Shown here: piece after piece, positions 9,404 through 20,227 of the stretch | Numbering within the stretch: the first letter of the stretch is position 1 | Layout of the letters: each line of letters starts with the position of its first letter | Assembly: GCF_900104745.1 (NCBI RefSeq) | Contig: NZ_LT629732.1 | Coordinates: 1,178,001 to 1,242,000, forward strand | DNA: 64,000 bases | DNA from: Actinopolymorpha singaporensis | GTDB lineage: Bacteria; Actinomycetota; Actinomycetes; Propionibacteriales; Actinopolymorphaceae | Direction of reading: 5' to 3' | Notes under the pieces: model-generated | Database searches by the model: none | What the model was told of the DNA's origin: nothing | Seen by the model: the letters and a program-made list of their open reading frames with translations, nothing else | Program-made: the position numbers and the translations under genes

Positions 9404-9637
9404 CCTCGGCGCCGATCGCACGTCCGCGCCCAGTTCCTGTCACATGGTCGTCGACGGCGAACGTACGAGGTCGTCAACCGGCGCTTGCCTCGCCGCCGGA
9501 TTCGCCGTACCGCTTGAGCTTCGGCTTCCGGGCTGGGCTGGGCGCCTGTCAACTCGGTCCTGCGGGTGACAAGACCGCGTTGACAGCCCACCGGTGGGGC
9601 GAGTCGTTCCACGCGCGGGCGGAATCCCGACCGACCG

Positions 9638-10261
9638 TCAGGCGGGGTTCGGAACACCTTCGGGAGTCATCGAGTCGATCAGCTTCTCCAGTGCCGCCTC
9701 GACATCCTCCTTCCAGGTAAGGACGTTGCGGAGCTCGATCCGCAGCCGCGGGTACCGATGGTGCGGGCGTACGGTCTTGAATCCCACCGACAGCAGGAAG
9801 TCCGCGGGCAGCACACACTCGGGCCGATGCCAGGTGGTGTCACCGAAGACCTCCACCGCGCGTACGCCTCGCCGGAGCAGATCCTTCACCACGCTCTGGA
9901 CCATCACCCGGCCGAGGCCGGTCCCCGCGAAGTCGGGGAGCACCCGCGCCGTCATCAGCAGCACCGCGTCCGCGCTCACCGGCGAGGTGGGAAAGGCGAC
10001 CGAGCGAGGGACGTACGACGGAGGTGCGTACATCGCGAAGGCCGCCGGCACTTCGTCGACGTAGCAGACCTTTCCGCACGACCCCCATTCCAGCAGGGCG
10101 GCGGAGATCCACGCCTCCTTCTCCAGCCCCGGGTCGCCGGCGTCCTCGGCACGCTGGCGCGCGACCGGGTCGAGTTCCCAGAAAACGCACTGCCGACACG
10201 GCCACGGCAGATCGTCGAGGTTGTCGAGGGTGATGTTGACGATACGGCGTGTCGTACCCAT
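9638..10261 (-). CDS. GNAT family N-acetyltransferase
   Basis: 207 residues. The acetyl-CoA binding P-loop is seen as LPDFAGTGLGRVMVQSVVKD. The N-terminus, MGTTRRIVNITLDNLDDLPW with CRQCVFWEL just after, is typical of a conserved actinobacterial GNAT found at this locus. The substrate is unknown. The ATG at 10261 sits 7 bases after the stop of a small membrane protein gene on the same strand, so the two probably form an operon. It converges with the amidase gene. Confidence 0.85.
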   Translation of the reverse strand: MGTTRRIVNITLDNLDDLPWPCRQCVFWELDPVARQRAEDAGDPGLEKEAWISAALLEWGSCGKVCYVDEVPAAFAMYAPPSYVPRSVAFPTSPVSADAVLLMTARVLPDFAGTGLGRVMVQSVVKDLLRRGVRAVEVFGDTTWHRPECVLPADFLLSVGFKTVRPHHRYPRLRIELRNVLTWKEDVEAALEKLIDSMTPEGVPNPA

Positions 10262-10268
10262 GGTGCCG

Positions 10269-10589
10269 CTACCCGTGCCCACCCCGACCGACGTGCTGGA
10301 CCCGATCTGCCCCGCCCGTGGTCGGTGCCTGGTCGGTACCGTTCGCGTGGCCCGCCCCGTTCGCGTAGCCCGTTCCGGCGACCACCGGGAATGGCGAATG
10401 GTCCGAAACGACGGCATCGGCGGGTTGGCTCGCCGTGTGGTCCTCGGAGGCGACCGGCGCGGCGTACCCGCCGGCGTACTCGGCCACGGGCTCGCCCACG
10501 CGGTGGTGTCGTCGCCTCAGTAGCGCGCTCACAAAACCGGCGAGCGCTCCCGCACCGATGCCCATCAGCATCCAGGTGACGATCCGCAT
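10269..10589 (-). CDS. Small single-pass membrane protein
   Basis: 106 residues. A membrane helix at the very N-terminus (WMLMGIGAGALAGFVSALL) is followed by a basic RRRHH stop and a disordered, Gly/Ala/His-rich tail. The ATG at 10589 has an AGAAGGG ribosome site on the minus strand. It lies directly upstream of the GNAT gene. I do not recognise the family; it could be a membrane-anchored adaptor, but there is no direct evidence. Confidence 0.6.
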   Translation of the reverse strand: MRIVTWMLMGIGAGALAGFVSALLRRRHHRVGEPVAEYAGGYAAPVASEDHTASQPADAVVSDHSPFPVVAGTGYANGAGHANGTDQAPTTGGADRVQHVGRGGHG

Positions 10590-10713
10590 GACTACCCTTC
10601 TGGTGCTGACCCAGGTCCCCGCGAGGCCGCTCCATAGGGCATCGTAGTAGCCAGTGGGCAGCCCAGGGGGTATGCGGCTGCGCGCTTCCGCGAAGAGAGG
10701 AGCGTACGCCGCT

Positions 10714-12033
10714 ATGGAGGGCAGTCCGGAGCACCGGCCAGTACACCGCGAGACGAGGTTCGACGCCGACGTCACGCGGTACGCAGCACGCGCCAAGGGC
10801 ATGGTCGCCTCCGAGATCCGAGCGTTGTTCTCCGTCGCCAACCGGCCGGAGGTCGTCTCCCTCGCCGGCGGCTCCCCCAACATCTCCGGGCTTCCCCTCG
10901 ACGTGGTCGGCTCGCTGCTCAGCGAACTCGTGGTCGAGCACGGCGCGGTCGCGATGCAGTACTCCCCCGCACAGGGAGATCCACGGCTGCGTGAGCAGAT
11001 CACCGAGGTGATGGCGGAGGTCGGCATCGACGCCAACCCGGACGACGTGGTGGTCACTGTCGGTAGTCAGCAGGCGCTCGACCTGGTGACCCGGATCTTC
11101 TGCGACCCCGGCGACACCGTGGTCTGCGAGGCTCCGAGCTACGTGGGCGCGCTCGGCGTCTTCGCCGCCTACCAGTGCGACGTGGTGCACGTCGAGATGG
11201 ACGGCGAGGGGCTGGTGCCCGAGCACCTGGACAACGCGCTCACCACGCTGGCCGCGCAGGGCCGGCGGGTGAAGCTGCTCTACACGATCCCGAGTTACCA
11301 CAATCCGATGGGCGTCTCGCTCAGCCTGGACCGGCGGCAGCGGGTGCTGGAGATCTGTCACCGGCACGACGTCCTGGTGGTCGAGGACGACCCGTACGGC
11401 CTGCTCGGGTTCGAGGGCGAGCCCTACCGCGCGCTCCGTGCCGACGACCCGGCCCGGGTGGTCTACCTCGGGTCCTTCTCCAAGACGTTCGCGCCCGGGT
11501 TCCGCGTGGGCTGGGCGCTGGCTCCGCACGCGATCCGGGACAAGCTGGTGCTGGCCCAGGAGTCGGCGACGCTGTGCCCGCCGACGTTCAGCCAGTACGC
11601 CGTGGCGACCTACCTCGCCAACCACGACTGGAAGGGCCAGATCAAGTCCTTCCGGGAGATGTACCGCGAGCGCCGTGACGCCATGCTGGAGTCGCTGGCC
11701 GACCTGATGCCGGCGACCACCACGTGGACCACGCCGCGGGGCGGGTTCTTCGTGTGGGTCACCCTTCCCGAGGGCATCGACGCGAAGGCGATGTCGCCGC
11801 GTGCGGTCACCTCCCGGGTGGCGTACGTACCCGGTACGGCCTTCTACGCCGACGGGTTCGGGTCGCAGAACATGCGGCTCTCGTACTGCCTGCCCCCACC
11901 GGACCGGATCCGGGAGGGTGTCCGCCGATTGGCGGCGGTGGTGGAACGGGAACTAGAGCTTCGGGAGACCTTCGGGCCCGTACGCGGTGGTCGCGACGGA
12001 GGTATCGAGTTCCCTGGCCCAGAGGTGCGCTGA
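10714..12033 (+). CDS. PLP-dependent aminotransferase (class I/II, MocR/KAT-like)
   Basis: 439 residues from the ATG at 10714. This start was chosen for its GAGAGGAG site; in-frame starts at 10654 and 10672 would add up to 20 residues. Fold-type I features are the substrate region SLAGGSPNISGLP, the PLP phosphate and ring contacts (TVGSQQALDL, YTIPSYHNPMG, VEDDPYG) and the Schiff-base lysine in GSFSKTFAPGFRVGW. It resembles 2-aminoadipate and aromatic aminotransferases of the LysN/AAT type. The amino donor cannot be told from sequence. It lies divergent from the small membrane protein gene and 56 bp before the D-Ala ligase-like gene. Confidence 0.85.
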   Translation: MEGSPEHRPVHRETRFDADVTRYAARAKGMVASEIRALFSVANRPEVVSLAGGSPNISGLPLDVVGSLLSELVVEHGAVAMQYSPAQGDPRLREQITEVMAEVGIDANPDDVVVTVGSQQALDLVTRIFCDPGDTVVCEAPSYVGALGVFAAYQCDVVHVEMDGEGLVPEHLDNALTTLAAQGRRVKLLYTIPSYHNPMGVSLSLDRRQRVLEICHRHDVLVVEDDPYGLLGFEGEPYRALRADDPARVVYLGSFSKTFAPGFRVGWALAPHAIRDKLVLAQESATLCPPTFSQYAVATYLANHDWKGQIKSFREMYRERRDAMLESLADLMPATTTWTTPRGGFFVWVTLPEGIDAKAMSPRAVTSRVAYVPGTAFYADGFGSQNMRLSYCLPPPDRIREGVRRLAAVVERELELRETFGPVRGGRDGGIEFPGPEVR

Positions 12034-12089
12034 GAAGTGCGCTTGAGCGAGACGAGCGGGCGAGCCGGTTGGTGACGAAGGGACGGCAG

Positions 12090-13058
12090 ATGAGCGATCT
12101 TGGCCGCGTGGTGGTTCTCGCGGGTGGCCTCTCCCACGAACGCGAGGTTTCACTTCGGTCGGGACGCCGGGTCAGCGAGGCGCTACGAGACGTAGGCGTG
12201 GAAGTCGAGGAACGCGACGCGGATGCCGGCCTGATCCCGTCCCTCCAGTCCGACCCGCCGGCGGCGGTGTTCCCCCTGCTGCACGGCGTGGCGGGTGAGG
12301 ACGGAGCGCTGCGAGAAGTGCTGGACCTCCTCGAGGTGCCGTACGCGGGTTCCACCCCGGCCGCGTGCCGGTCGGCGTTCGACAAGCCCGTGGCCAAGAC
12401 CGTGGTGTCCGCGGCCGGTGTCCGGACGCCTGAGTCGGTCGTGCTCCCGCACGAGACGTTCCGCGAGCTCGGTGCGCAGACGGTCCTGGACCGGATCGTC
12501 GACCGGCTGGGGCTGCCACTGGTGGTGAAGCCGACCCGGGGTGGCTCGGCTCTCGGCTGCAGCGTCGTACGCGACGTCTCCGAACTCCCCGCCGCGATGG
12601 TCAGCTGCTTCGCCTACGGCGATGTCAGCCTGCTCGAGCGCCATGTCAGCGGCACCGAGGTGAGCGTGACCGTGGTCGACGTGGGCGACGGCCCGCAGGC
12701 GCTTCCGGCGGTGGAGATCGTGCCGGACAGCGGCGTGTACGACTACGCCGCCCGTTACAACGCCGGCGCGACGGAGTTCATCGCTCCGGCCCGGCTCGGC
12801 GACGACTCCGCCGCCGCGTGCGCACAGATGGCGCTGGCCGCGCACAACGCCCTGGGGCTGCGGGACCTGTCCCGAAGCGACCTGATCGTGGATGCCGACG
12901 GGCTGTCGTGGTTCCTGGAGGTCAACGTCGCGCCCGGTATGACCGAGACGTCGCTGGTGCCGCTGGCGTTCGAGTCTGCGGGACTGGACCTCGGTGTCGT
13001 CTGTCGCGAGCTCCTCGACGCTGCCGTACGCCGCGCCGCGCCGACGGTCGACGCCTAG
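12090..13058 (+). CDS. D-alanine--D-alanine ligase family ATP-grasp enzyme
   Basis: 322 residues with the ATP-grasp plan. The N-terminal domain begins VVVLAGGLSHEREVSLRSG, as in Ddl. The ATP-binding centre includes LPLVVKPTRGGSALGCSV, and the magnesium-binding end reads FLEVNVAPGMTETSLVP. It would join two D-Ala residues for peptidoglycan precursors. Many actinobacteria have a second, canonical ddl elsewhere, so this copy may be a paralogue; the Ddl dipeptide signature is close but not certain. The ATG at 12090 has a GAAGGGACGG site. It converges with parB. Confidence 0.82.
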   Translation: MSDLGRVVVLAGGLSHEREVSLRSGRRVSEALRDVGVEVEERDADAGLIPSLQSDPPAAVFPLLHGVAGEDGALREVLDLLEVPYAGSTPAACRSAFDKPVAKTVVSAAGVRTPESVVLPHETFRELGAQTVLDRIVDRLGLPLVVKPTRGGSALGCSVVRDVSELPAAMVSCFAYGDVSLLERHVSGTEVSVTVVDVGDGPQALPAVEIVPDSGVYDYAARYNAGATEFIAPARLGDDSAAACAQMALAAHNALGLRDLSRSDLIVDADGLSWFLEVNVAPGMTETSLVPLAFESAGLDLGVVCRELLDAAVRRAAPTVDA

Positions 13059-13562
13059 GCCTTCCGCGGCCTTCCGCGGACCAGCCTCTCTGGCGTTCAC
13101 CGCGTTCGCCCTGTCCATGAGCTGGGTTGCGCGTACGGGGTGAACGCGTCCCGCGCTTGCTCTGCGCCTGCACAGCCGACAGGGGCCCACCACAACCCGC
13201 CTGTGGTCCGAGGCCCGGGTGCCCTGTGCGGGCTACGTCCGCCAGCTCCTGGAAGTCGGCGGCCGAACCTGCGTGAAGCGCCTCCGCCCCGGCTATGTCG
13301 CCGAGGCGGCGCCTTCTCCGCCAGGTGGGCGGCGGCCACGGCATGAATTGTGTCCAACGCATGCTTAAGGCGGCCGATGACCTGGGGATGTACCTGTGAG
13401 TTACGGCACCCTCGGTGGATCTCCACCAAGCCGGTAACCCTCCCAGCCGCCGGGAACAACGCTTCTACCTGCGGGTTTACGGTGCCCACCGTCGAGGCCG
13501 GCAGACGACGCGATGTGGAAACCGATGTGGAAAAAGCTGGGGATCATCGGCTTCCCGGGCTG
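13059..13562. other. Convergent intergenic region, ddl-like gene to parB
   Basis: About 500 bases with no supported gene on either strand. A 10-base tandem repeat (GGCCTTCCGC twice, 13058-13077) sits at the end of the ligase gene. I see no perfect long hairpin, although both converging transcripts must end here. Confidence 0.5.
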
Positions 13563-14570
13563 TCAGACCTGTTCCTGACTCTCCAGGATCTCCGCCGCAG
13601 GTGGGTCCATCAGGCCGATGATCCGCTCCAGGTCGTCCAGGGACGCGAACTCCACCGTGATCCGTCCCTTCGACCGGCCCAACGCGACCTTCACCCGGGT
13701 CTCGAACCGGTCACCCAGACGGGTTTCCAGGTCGGCGAGCCGGGGCGCCACCGGCTTCGACGTACGCCTCGGCTTGGCCTTCTCGCCCTCGCCGAGCCCG
13801 ACGGCGATGATCTCCTCGAGAGCGCGCACCGACAGGCCCTCGGCAATGACGCGGTGGGCCAGCCGGTCCTGGGTCTCCTCGTCGTCGATCGCCAGAAGGG
13901 CCCTCGCGTGTCCGGCGGTCAGCACTCCGGCCGCGACCCGGCGCTGGACGGTCGGCGGGAGCTTCAACAGCCGCAGTGTGTTGCTGATCTGTGGACGAGA
14001 GCGCCCGATTCGCTGCGCGAGGTCGTCGTGGGTGCAGCCGAAGTCGTCCAGCAGCTGCTCATAGGCGGCCGCCTCCTCGAGCGGGTTGAGCTGCGCCCGG
14101 TGCAAGTTCTCCAGCAAGGCATCCCGCAACATCGCGTCGTCGCCGGTGTCCCGGACGATCGCAGGGATCTTGTCGAGGCCGGCTTCCTGCGTGGCCCGCC
14201 ACCGGCGTTCACCCATCACCAGCTCGTACGAGTCGGCGTTCAGGCGACGTACGACGATCGGCTGGAGCAGGCCGATCTCCTTGATCGAGTGGACGAGCTC
14301 GGCCATGGCCTCCTCGTCGAAGACCTGGCGCGGCTGCCGTGCATTCGGCCTGATCGCATCGACCGGCACTTCTGCGAAGTGTGCGCCGGCCACTGCGGGC
14401 GGTTCCGTGATCTGGGCGGCCGTCATGCCGCCCGCCTCGGCGGGGTTCTCGACGGCCGGCGTCGCCGTACCGTCGCGGTCGGGCGGAGGGGTCGCCTGGT
14501 TGGCCGTCTGCGGAGGAGCCGGCGGAATGAGCGCGCCGAGCCCACGACCCAAACCACGTCGAACCGTCAT
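13563..14570 (-). CDS. parB: Chromosome partitioning protein ParB
   Basis: 335 residues. The N-terminal [13 protein letters not shown] is the ParA-interacting segment. The CTP-binding ParB/Srx domain carries the GERRWRA motif near residue 120 and [18 protein letters not shown] helix-turn-helix ([19 protein letters not shown]) binds parS, and the C-terminal dimerisation domain ends in an acidic tail. It loads on parS as a CTP-dependent clamp and spreads to form the segregation complex. Its ATG overlaps the parA stop by 4 bp. The five parS sites it should bind lie 1-6.4 kb upstream, four of them inside parA. Confidence 0.95.
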   Translation of the reverse strand: MTVRRGLGRGLGALIPPAPPQTANQATPPPDRDGTATPAVENPAEAGGMTAAQITEPPAVAGAHFAEVPVDAIRPNARQPRQVFDEEAMAELVHSIKEIGLLQPIVVRRLNADSYELVMGERRWRATQEAGLDKIPAIVRDTGDDAMLRDALLENLHRAQLNPLEEAAAYEQLLDDFGCTHDDLAQRIGRSRPQISNTLRLLKLPPTVQRRVAAGVLTAGHARALLAIDDEETQDRLAHRVIAEGLSVRALEEIIAVGLGEGEKAKPRRTSKPVAPRLADLETRLGDRFETRVKVALGRSKGRITVEFASLDDLERIIGLMDPPAAEILESQEQV

Positions 14571-17500
14571 CGAACGTCCCCTCGCTTGGTAGCTTCTGCG
14601 GTGGTCGAGCCTAGTACGTCTGAGTTGTCGCTATCGCCTTGGCGACCGTCCTGTGGCGGCGAACTCGGCGGTGGCGCCGCCGGGTCGCGGTGCGCCAACT
14701 CCCGAGCCGCCTCGAGATAGGACAGCGCGCCGGACGAACTCGGATCCCAGGTCATCGCCGTCTGGCCGAAGCTGGGCGCCTCCGAGATCCGGACCGAGCG
14801 CGGGATCGACGTACGCAGCACCGCCGAGCCGAGGTTCTCCCGCGCGTTCTCGGCGACCTGGGCCGAGAGCCGGGTACGTGCGTCGTACATCGTCAGAAGG
14901 ACTGTCGACACCGTGAGGTCCTGGTTGAGCTCACGTACGAGTTCGACAATCTTGAAGAGCGTCTCGACGCCCTCCAGGGCGTAGTACTCGCACTGGATCG
15001 GTACGAGTACCTCCTGGCCCGCGACCAGGGCGTTCATGGTGAGCAACCCAAGAGACGGAGGACAGTCGATCATCACGTAGTCGAACCGTTCACCTGCCGC
15101 CTCCCGCTCCCGCAGGTAGGTGTCCAGGGCGCGCTTGAGCCGGCTTTCCCGCGCCACCACGCTGGCCAGTTCAAGCTCCGCGCCCGACAGGTCGATGGTC
15201 GCAGGGACCGCCCACAACGTCGGGAAGCGCGGGACACCGTGGACGAACTTCCCCAGAGGCTGCCGGTCGACCACCACGTCGTAGATGCCGGGTGCACCCT
15301 CGCTGTGCTCGATTCCCAGCGCAGTCGACGCGTTCCCCTGCGGGTCGAGGTCGATCACCAGGACGCGAGCGCCTGATCCCGCCAATGCCGCGGCCATGTT
15401 CACCGCGGTGGTCGTCTTGCCGACACCGCCCTTCTGGTTCGCCACCACGAAGATCCGGGTCTTCAGCGGCTTCGGCAACGTCGGTCGAAAGACCATCGGC
15501 AAGTTCACGTTGGGCGGGAGCGACGCGGCCGGCGGTAGCTCGGTCGTTTCACGTGAAACGAGGATGTCCGCGTCGTCCGGCTGGGGCATCGGTGTCGAGT
15601 CGCTTCCCGTAGCGAGCACTGAAGCCGAACCTGCCTCGCTCGAACCGACACCTTCCGTTGACGGTGCGTCCCCCGGTGACCCAACCACGGCGTCGCCAGT
15701 AGCCGCGAAGTCGCTCTCGCCGTCGCCAGGCGCTTCCGCTTGAGCGTCCGGACCAGGTTCCAGATTGGTCGCGGCGACCTCGGCTTCCTCGTCGAACCCT
15801 CTGCCCGCCGACTGAGCGACGGAGTTCCGGCGCCCTGCCTCAGGGGGGTTCACCTCCTCGGCATGTGCGTCCCGTTCGTCGCCGACTGCGGCTGACGGCT
15901 CGAGCCCGCGCCCCTCAAGCTCAGCGGGGGCGTGCCGCTCCACCGGAGAACTCTCCTCCTGGCCGGGTGCCCGTAGTTCCTCTGCCTGGGAGTCCACCCC
16001 TTCCGAGGCGCGCGATGCCTCCGATACGGAATCGTTCTCCCAGTCGCTGGGCGCTGCCGACTCAGGTGCCGACCCGGCCGCCGCACCGCCTGACGCCTGC
16101 GAACAAGCATCCCGTGCTGGCGATCCGCCCTCTCCTGCCCGCGCCTCAGCTTCGGATGCGAGCGAGTCAACCGCAGACGTTGCCTCCATCGCGTGGATCT
16201 GCCGGTCAGCCGCCGATGCGCCCTCGCTGCCCGAGGCGTGCGTCGCCATGCCGTCTTCGGCCTCATCGGTCCACCCAACTGACCGGTCCGTTTCACGTGA
16301 AACGAGCACGTCCCTGCCGACGCCATCAACTGACGTCGCCCGAAGCTCGTCGCGAGTGGCGGCTGCTTCATCCAGGCTGTCACCGGCGTACCGCTGCCCC
16401 TCGGTGTCAGACGCCTCGGTGTCGGACGCCTCGCCAGAAACAGTTGCCGGAGGCGAGTCGGGCGAGGACGCCTCTCTCGAGTCTGCGCTCGCCGCGGTAG
16501 CCGGGCTCATCGGCAGCTCACTTGCCGCCGCCGCTGCTGACACGGCTGCATCAGACTTCCAGTTGACCGACCCGAGGGACTCGACCTGGCTCGCACCCGG
16601 CTCAGTGGCGGCACCGGCGTCTCGCGGAGCAACTGGCTCAGTGTCGGGACCAGCGGCCGGCGCAGCTCCACGGGCAGAGTCCGGCTCAGCGTCCCCTGCA
16701 GAATCCGGCTGGGCAAGGCGACCAGCACCCGATACGGCGAGCGGCTCAGAACCTTCCGCACGGTCGGCCGACGTGTCCGTCGGTCCGGCGGCAGACGACT
16801 CCTTCGAGGTGTTCACCCTATCGGACGTGCCGCCGAGAGGCTCTGTCCGGGCGGAGCTCACCTCGGGCCCACCAGGCTGGATCCAACGCGATCCTGCCTC
16901 GCCCTGCACGCCTGGGTTCGGGACAACACCGCCCTGCGGCATCTCGACCGCCGCGGACGCCTCGATGGCGCGGATCTGTCCGGAGTCAGGTGCGTCCGTC
17001 GGCGCCGGATCCACGACGCCCGGCTTGTCTGCCGACCCGACTGGTCCGCTGGCACCCGCCGGGCCTGCGTCGGCTCCATCCTCCATGTCCGCGACTCCAG
17101 CGGCGGCGACGTGCCCATCAGCTGCGAGAGCGGAGTCACCGGCCACGTCGATCTGATCAACGCCACTCTCGTCCGTCGGCACGGACCCGATGACGTTCTC
17201 ATCCCCTGCAGGTCCGGCGTCACTGCTCACGTCGAGCACGCCAGCGCGGTCCGCTGGGGAGTTCGGCGCCGAAGCATCGGTCGACTCGACGTGCCCAGGA
17301 GTTCCGGCAGAGGTAACGCAGACCTCGCCACTCTCGGTCTCCGACGACTCAGCAGAGCTGACCTTCGACTGGTCGACGCCGTTGTCGATCTCGGTCGTGT
17401 CGGCAGGGACGGGCAGCTCGTCTCTCCAGGAGTCGCCTACGCCCGATTCCTGCGCGTTCGACGGAGAGCGTTCCTCCGATGCGTCTTCGTGGAGCCCGTC

Positions 17501-20227
17501 ACTGCCGTCGATGGCGTCCCGTGCCTGTTCGCCGATGACATCGAGGACCTCGCCCGAGCCCTCGGATACTGCCTGGGTCGACGGCCCGGCAGCCGGCGAT
17601 GACCCGTCCGCGTGGTCGGCGACAGTCGATTCGTCGCGATCAGCCGCCGGCTCACCAGCGCCGTAGTTCGCGCTCGACACGCCTCGAGCGAGACCCGCCT
17701 CGGGTGCGTTCAGAAGCCCGGTGAAGCGACCTTCCGCCTCGCCAGGCAGGCTGTGGCGGCTCTCGTCCTCCGGCTGATCGCTGGAGGTCGGGTACTCGCC
17801 GGACATCCTCGGGTTCTCGGCGGCGGACTGACTGCTGTCGCCGCCCGAGACTTCGGGCTCCGCCGTGTCACCGTCGGCACACACATCCGTCCAGTTGTGC
17901 TCTGGCTGCTCCCCGATGCCGACACTCGGCGCCTGGTCCGACTCGGTATAGACACTGACGGGAGCGTGCGTTTCACGTGAAACCCGCGCTGCCGAGTCGC
18001 CATGGTCGCTCGAAGCCGACTGTTCACCAGTGGAGCCGCTCGCGTCCGCCACCAGGCTGTCGGTGATCGACGACGAGGTGTGGGGCGGAGATTCGGACCT
18101 CACCGGGCCGGCTGGATCTGTGGACAACGGCTCGCTCGCGGCCCACTGGCCAACACTGTCCTCGGTAACGGAGGCGACTTCAGTACGAAGAACGATGTCG
18201 CGCTCCACCCCGCCGAAGATCTGCTCCACACCCCTTGGTTCCGCGCCGCCCGGCTCGTCCCCGTCCCGCAGCGCCACAGGTCCGGTCTCGCCGCCAGGCT
18301 CGGCAGGGCCAGTTGACGGAATCTCAGTGCCGGATCTGTCGGTCGCACGATGCAGGTCCGGCCGAGTAGCGGAGTCAACGCGAGAAGAGACGCTCAAGCC
18401 CTCTGCTTCCTGGACCGGCTCATGCGCCCCCGAACCCGTCTCGTCCTCCCCGGAAGCAAGCACGGACTCGGACGCAGTAGCGCCCGGATCCACCTGGCCC
18501 GGCGGCGTCCGGCCCTCGAACTCCTCCTGGGAGCCGCTGAGCTCTGCGTCGCTCCCGCCGCCATCAGGCTCGACGGGATCAGCAGCCGTGGTGGTCCCAC
18601 TCGCGGGCTCACCAGCGACTAGAGGCGAGTCCCCCTCGACGGACGGCCGGTGGGCATGGCGCGCCGTCAAGGGGTGCACTGCCGTGGTCGACTCGTCCTC
18701 CGCCGACGTGCCGAGATGCTTGGGAACCAGCACGTCCAGGCCGTATGCCTGCCGCTCCCGCTGGATCCGCGTCTCATCGGATTCGATCGTGGGTCGCCAG
18801 GTGCTGAAGATCTGGCTCACCCGTCCACGAGCACGGTCGACCGCACTGCGAACCCAGGTGTCGCCCGCCGCACGGTTGCGGTCGTACTCGAACGAAGCCG
18901 CGGAGCGGGGCTCTCGCTGGGGCTCGTGACCGGACTGTTCTGTACCTGTCACGGACTCGCCGCCTCCGCGTGCTGCCTCGTCAAGGTGAGTGGGCTGTTC
19001 CGCCAATCCACTGGTCGTGTCCCCTCCGCCTGCACCGACGTCACGGACCCCGGGAGGTAGCCACAGGGATGCCGTCGAAGGCGCGTCGTTCCCGGCGGTA
19101 CCGCCGGTCGCTCGACCGTCAGCGCCGCCGGCCAGGAGTTGACCGCCGCGTTCGGTGTTCTGGCGTCCAGGAGCAGGAGCGCTCCCGCGGGAAGCGATGC
19201 CGCCATCATCCGTAGCGTCCGACGCCGACGGTTGCGTACGGGGCCGGTTGCCGATAGCGGACGACGCGTCGGCAAGGTCGTTCTCTGGGCGGCCAGCACC
19301 TCGCGGAGATTCCGCGACGCGCTGGTAGTCCTCGGCACCCGGCGACGCCAGCGCCTCAGTCGTTGGGCCAGATGCTTCTGGAGATTCCATCCGGGCAGAG
19401 GATTCAGTCGATGGCTGCGCAACCGAACCAGCTTGTTTCACGTGAAACGAGTCGAGGTTGGTCTGCAGCTCGCCAGAATCACGGCCTTCCTCGGACAGCT
19501 CCGGGGTCGACGTGGCAGTCGCGTCGAGGTCGGTGTCCGCGTCGGAAAGAGAGGAGGCCGAGTTCGACTCGTCGGTCCGCAGGGGCGCGGTCGGTGACTC
19601 GATCCCGTCCTCGAATTTGGCGTCTGGGTTCGACGAAGTGGAGCTCCCGACCAACGGCGTGCCCTGCGTACGGTCACGCAGACCCGGACGGTCGTCCGCG
19701 GACTGGGGGCCACCGGCGCCACCGGGGAGTACCGCGGCCGACCCGGATCCCGCCGAGTTGCTCGGCCCATTTGCGAGCGATGAGCTCCCGGCCGACGAGG
19801 TCGGCGCGGGCGCTGATCCGATGCTGTTCGGCCGGCGCTCTTCGGAAAGGGAGGCCGTCCTGGACTGCTCGGGCCGAGTGAGGCCACTCTCCGGAAAGAC
19901 CGATGGAGTTGACGTCGCGTCGTGCCGCTCGGCGCTGCCCGTAGATCCGGTGTCGGCAGGCCCCTCGCCGGTCACGTCCTCATCGAGTGACGCATGAGGC
20001 GTGGCCGAATCAGTTGCGTCGGCTGGATGCGACGGAGCCGTCGAACTCGCGGCCGCCGAATCATCTCGCGCCGGCTTGGTAGGGACACCTGGCGGCGTTG
20101 TCCCCGGCCAGCCGAGTCCGGTCCGATGACGCGCAGGTCGTGGCCGCCGCGACTCGGCCTCGTGTTTGTGTGACGGTCGCCCGGGCCAGCCGAGTCCGGT
20201 TGTCACCTGCACGTCGGTCACCGTCAC
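14567..20227 (-). CDS. parA: ParA partition ATPase with giant disordered N-terminal extension
   Basis: 1,886 residues, about six times the usual 300-350. The last 310 residues form a normal ParA/Soj ATPase: deviant Walker A KGGVGKTT from K1599, switch region [14 protein letters not shown], Walker [14 protein letters not shown]. The first roughly 1,570 residues are Ser/Ala/Asp/Glu/Gly-rich, almost free of hydrophobic clusters and presumably disordered. Near the start a TGLGWPG motif is repeated. The GTG start at 20227 is supported by an AAGAGGAG ribosome site and a 4-bp GTGA overlap with rsmG, and no stop interrupts 4.7 kb, so I take the extension as real. Four perfect parS sites lie in it, read as VSRET at 749, 1309 and 1557 and as FHVK at 261. 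An internal start near residue 1575 making a short ParA cannot be excluded. Confidence 0.85.
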   Translation of the reverse strand: MTVTDVQVTTGLGWPGRPSHKHEAESRRPRPARHRTGLGWPGTTPPGVPTKPARDDSAAASSTAPSHPADATDSATPHASLDEDVTGEGPADTGSTGSAERHDATSTPSVFPESGLTRPEQSRTASLSEERRPNSIGSAPAPTSSAGSSSLANGPSNSAGSGSAAVLPGGAGGPQSADDRPGLRDRTQGTPLVGSSTSSNPDAKFEDGIESPTAPLRTDESNSASSLSDADTDLDATATSTPELSEEGRDSGELQTNLDSFHVKQAGSVAQPSTESSARMESPEASGPTTEALASPGAEDYQRVAESPRGAGRPENDLADASSAIGNRPRTQPSASDATDDGGIASRGSAPAPGRQNTERGGQLLAGGADGRATGGTAGNDAPSTASLWLPPGVRDVGAGGGDTTSGLAEQPTHLDEAARGGGESVTGTEQSGHEPQREPRSAASFEYDRNRAAGDTWVRSAVDRARGRVSQIFSTWRPTIESDETRIQRERQAYGLDVLVPKHLGTSAEDESTTAVHPLTARHAHRPSVEGDSPLVAGEPASGTTTAADPVEPDGGGSDAELSGSQEEFEGRTPPGQVDPGATASESVLASGEDETGSGAHEPVQEAEGLSVSSRVDSATRPDLHRATDRSGTEIPSTGPAEPGGETGPVALRDGDEPGGAEPRGVEQIFGGVERDIVLRTEVASVTEDSVGQWAASEPLSTDPAGPVRSESPPHTSSSITDSLVADASGSTGEQSASSDHGDSAARVSRETHAPVSVYTESDQAPSVGIGEQPEHNWTDVCADGDTAEPEVSGGDSSQSAAENPRMSGEYPTSSDQPEDESRHSLPGEAEGRFTGLLNAPEAGLARGVSSANYGAGEPAADRDESTVADHADGSSPAAGPSTQAVSEGSGEVLDVIGEQARDAIDGSDGLHEDASEERSPSNAQESGVGDSWRDELPVPADTTEIDNGVDQSKVSSAESSETESGEVCVTSAGTPGHVESTDASAPNSPADRAGVLDVSSDAGPAGDENVIGSVPTDESGVDQIDVAGDSALAADGHVAAAGVADMEDGADAGPAGASGPVGSADKPGVVDPAPTDAPDSGQIRAIEASAAVEMPQGGVVPNPGVQGEAGSRWIQPGGPEVSSARTEPLGGTSDRVNTSKESSAAGPTDTSADRAEGSEPLAVSGAGRLAQPDSAGDAEPDSARGAAPAAGPDTEPVAPRDAGAATEPGASQVESLGSVNWKSDAAVSAAAAASELPMSPATAASADSREASSPDSPPATVSGEASDTEASDTEGQRYAGDSLDEAAATRDELRATSVDGVGRDVLVSRETDRSVGWTDEAEDGMATHASGSEGASAADRQIHAMEATSAVDSLASEAEARAGEGGSPARDACSQASGGAAAGSAPESAAPSDWENDSVSEASRASEGVDSQAEELRAPGQEESSPVERHAPAELEGRGLEPSAAVGDERDAHAEEVNPPEAGRRNSVAQSAGRGFDEEAEVAATNLEPGPDAQAEAPGDGESDFAATGDAVVGSPGDAPSTEGVGSSEAGSASVLATGSDSTPMPQPDDADILVSRETTELPPAASLPPNVNLPMVFRPTLPKPLKTRIFVVANQKGGVGKTTTAVNMAAALAGSGARVLVIDLDPQGNASTALGIEHSEGAPGIYDVVVDRQPLGKFVHGVPRFPTLWAVPATIDLSGAELELASVVARESRLKRALDTYLREREAAGERFDYVMIDCPPSLGLLTMNALVAGQEVLVPIQCEYYALEGVETLFKIVELVRELNQDLTVSTVLLTMYDARTRLSAQVAENARENLGSAVLRTSIPRSVRISEAPSFGQTAMTWDPSSSGALSYLEAARELAHRDPAAPPPSSPPQDGRQGDSDNSDVLGSTTAEATKRGDVR
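15546..15559. other. parS site 1 (inside parA)
   Basis: Perfect 14-bp palindrome GTTTCACGTGAAAC, the core of the bacterial parS consensus bound by ParB. It lies in parA codons 1557-1561 (VSRET), just before the ATPase domain. Confidence 0.92.
16290..16303. other. parS site 2 (inside parA)
   Basis: Perfect GTTTCACGTGAAAC palindrome in codons 1309-1313 of the ParA extension, again read as VSRET. It is 744 bp from site 1. Confidence 0.92.
17970..17983. other. parS site 3 (inside parA)
   Basis: Perfect GTTTCACGTGAAAC palindrome in codons 749-753 of the ParA extension (VSRET). It is 1,680 bp from site 2. Confidence 0.92.
19435..19448. other. parS site 4 (inside parA)
   Basis: Perfect GTTTCACGTGAAAC palindrome. 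Here it is read in a different frame (FHVK, from residue 261), showing that the DNA sequence rather than the peptide is conserved. It is 1,465 bp from site 3. Confidence 0.92.

Noticed and set aside
15285-19881. Many long plus-strand open frames opposite parA
   Set aside because: They have no ribosome sites or recognisable domains and mirror the low-complexity minus-strand gene; GC bias explains their length.
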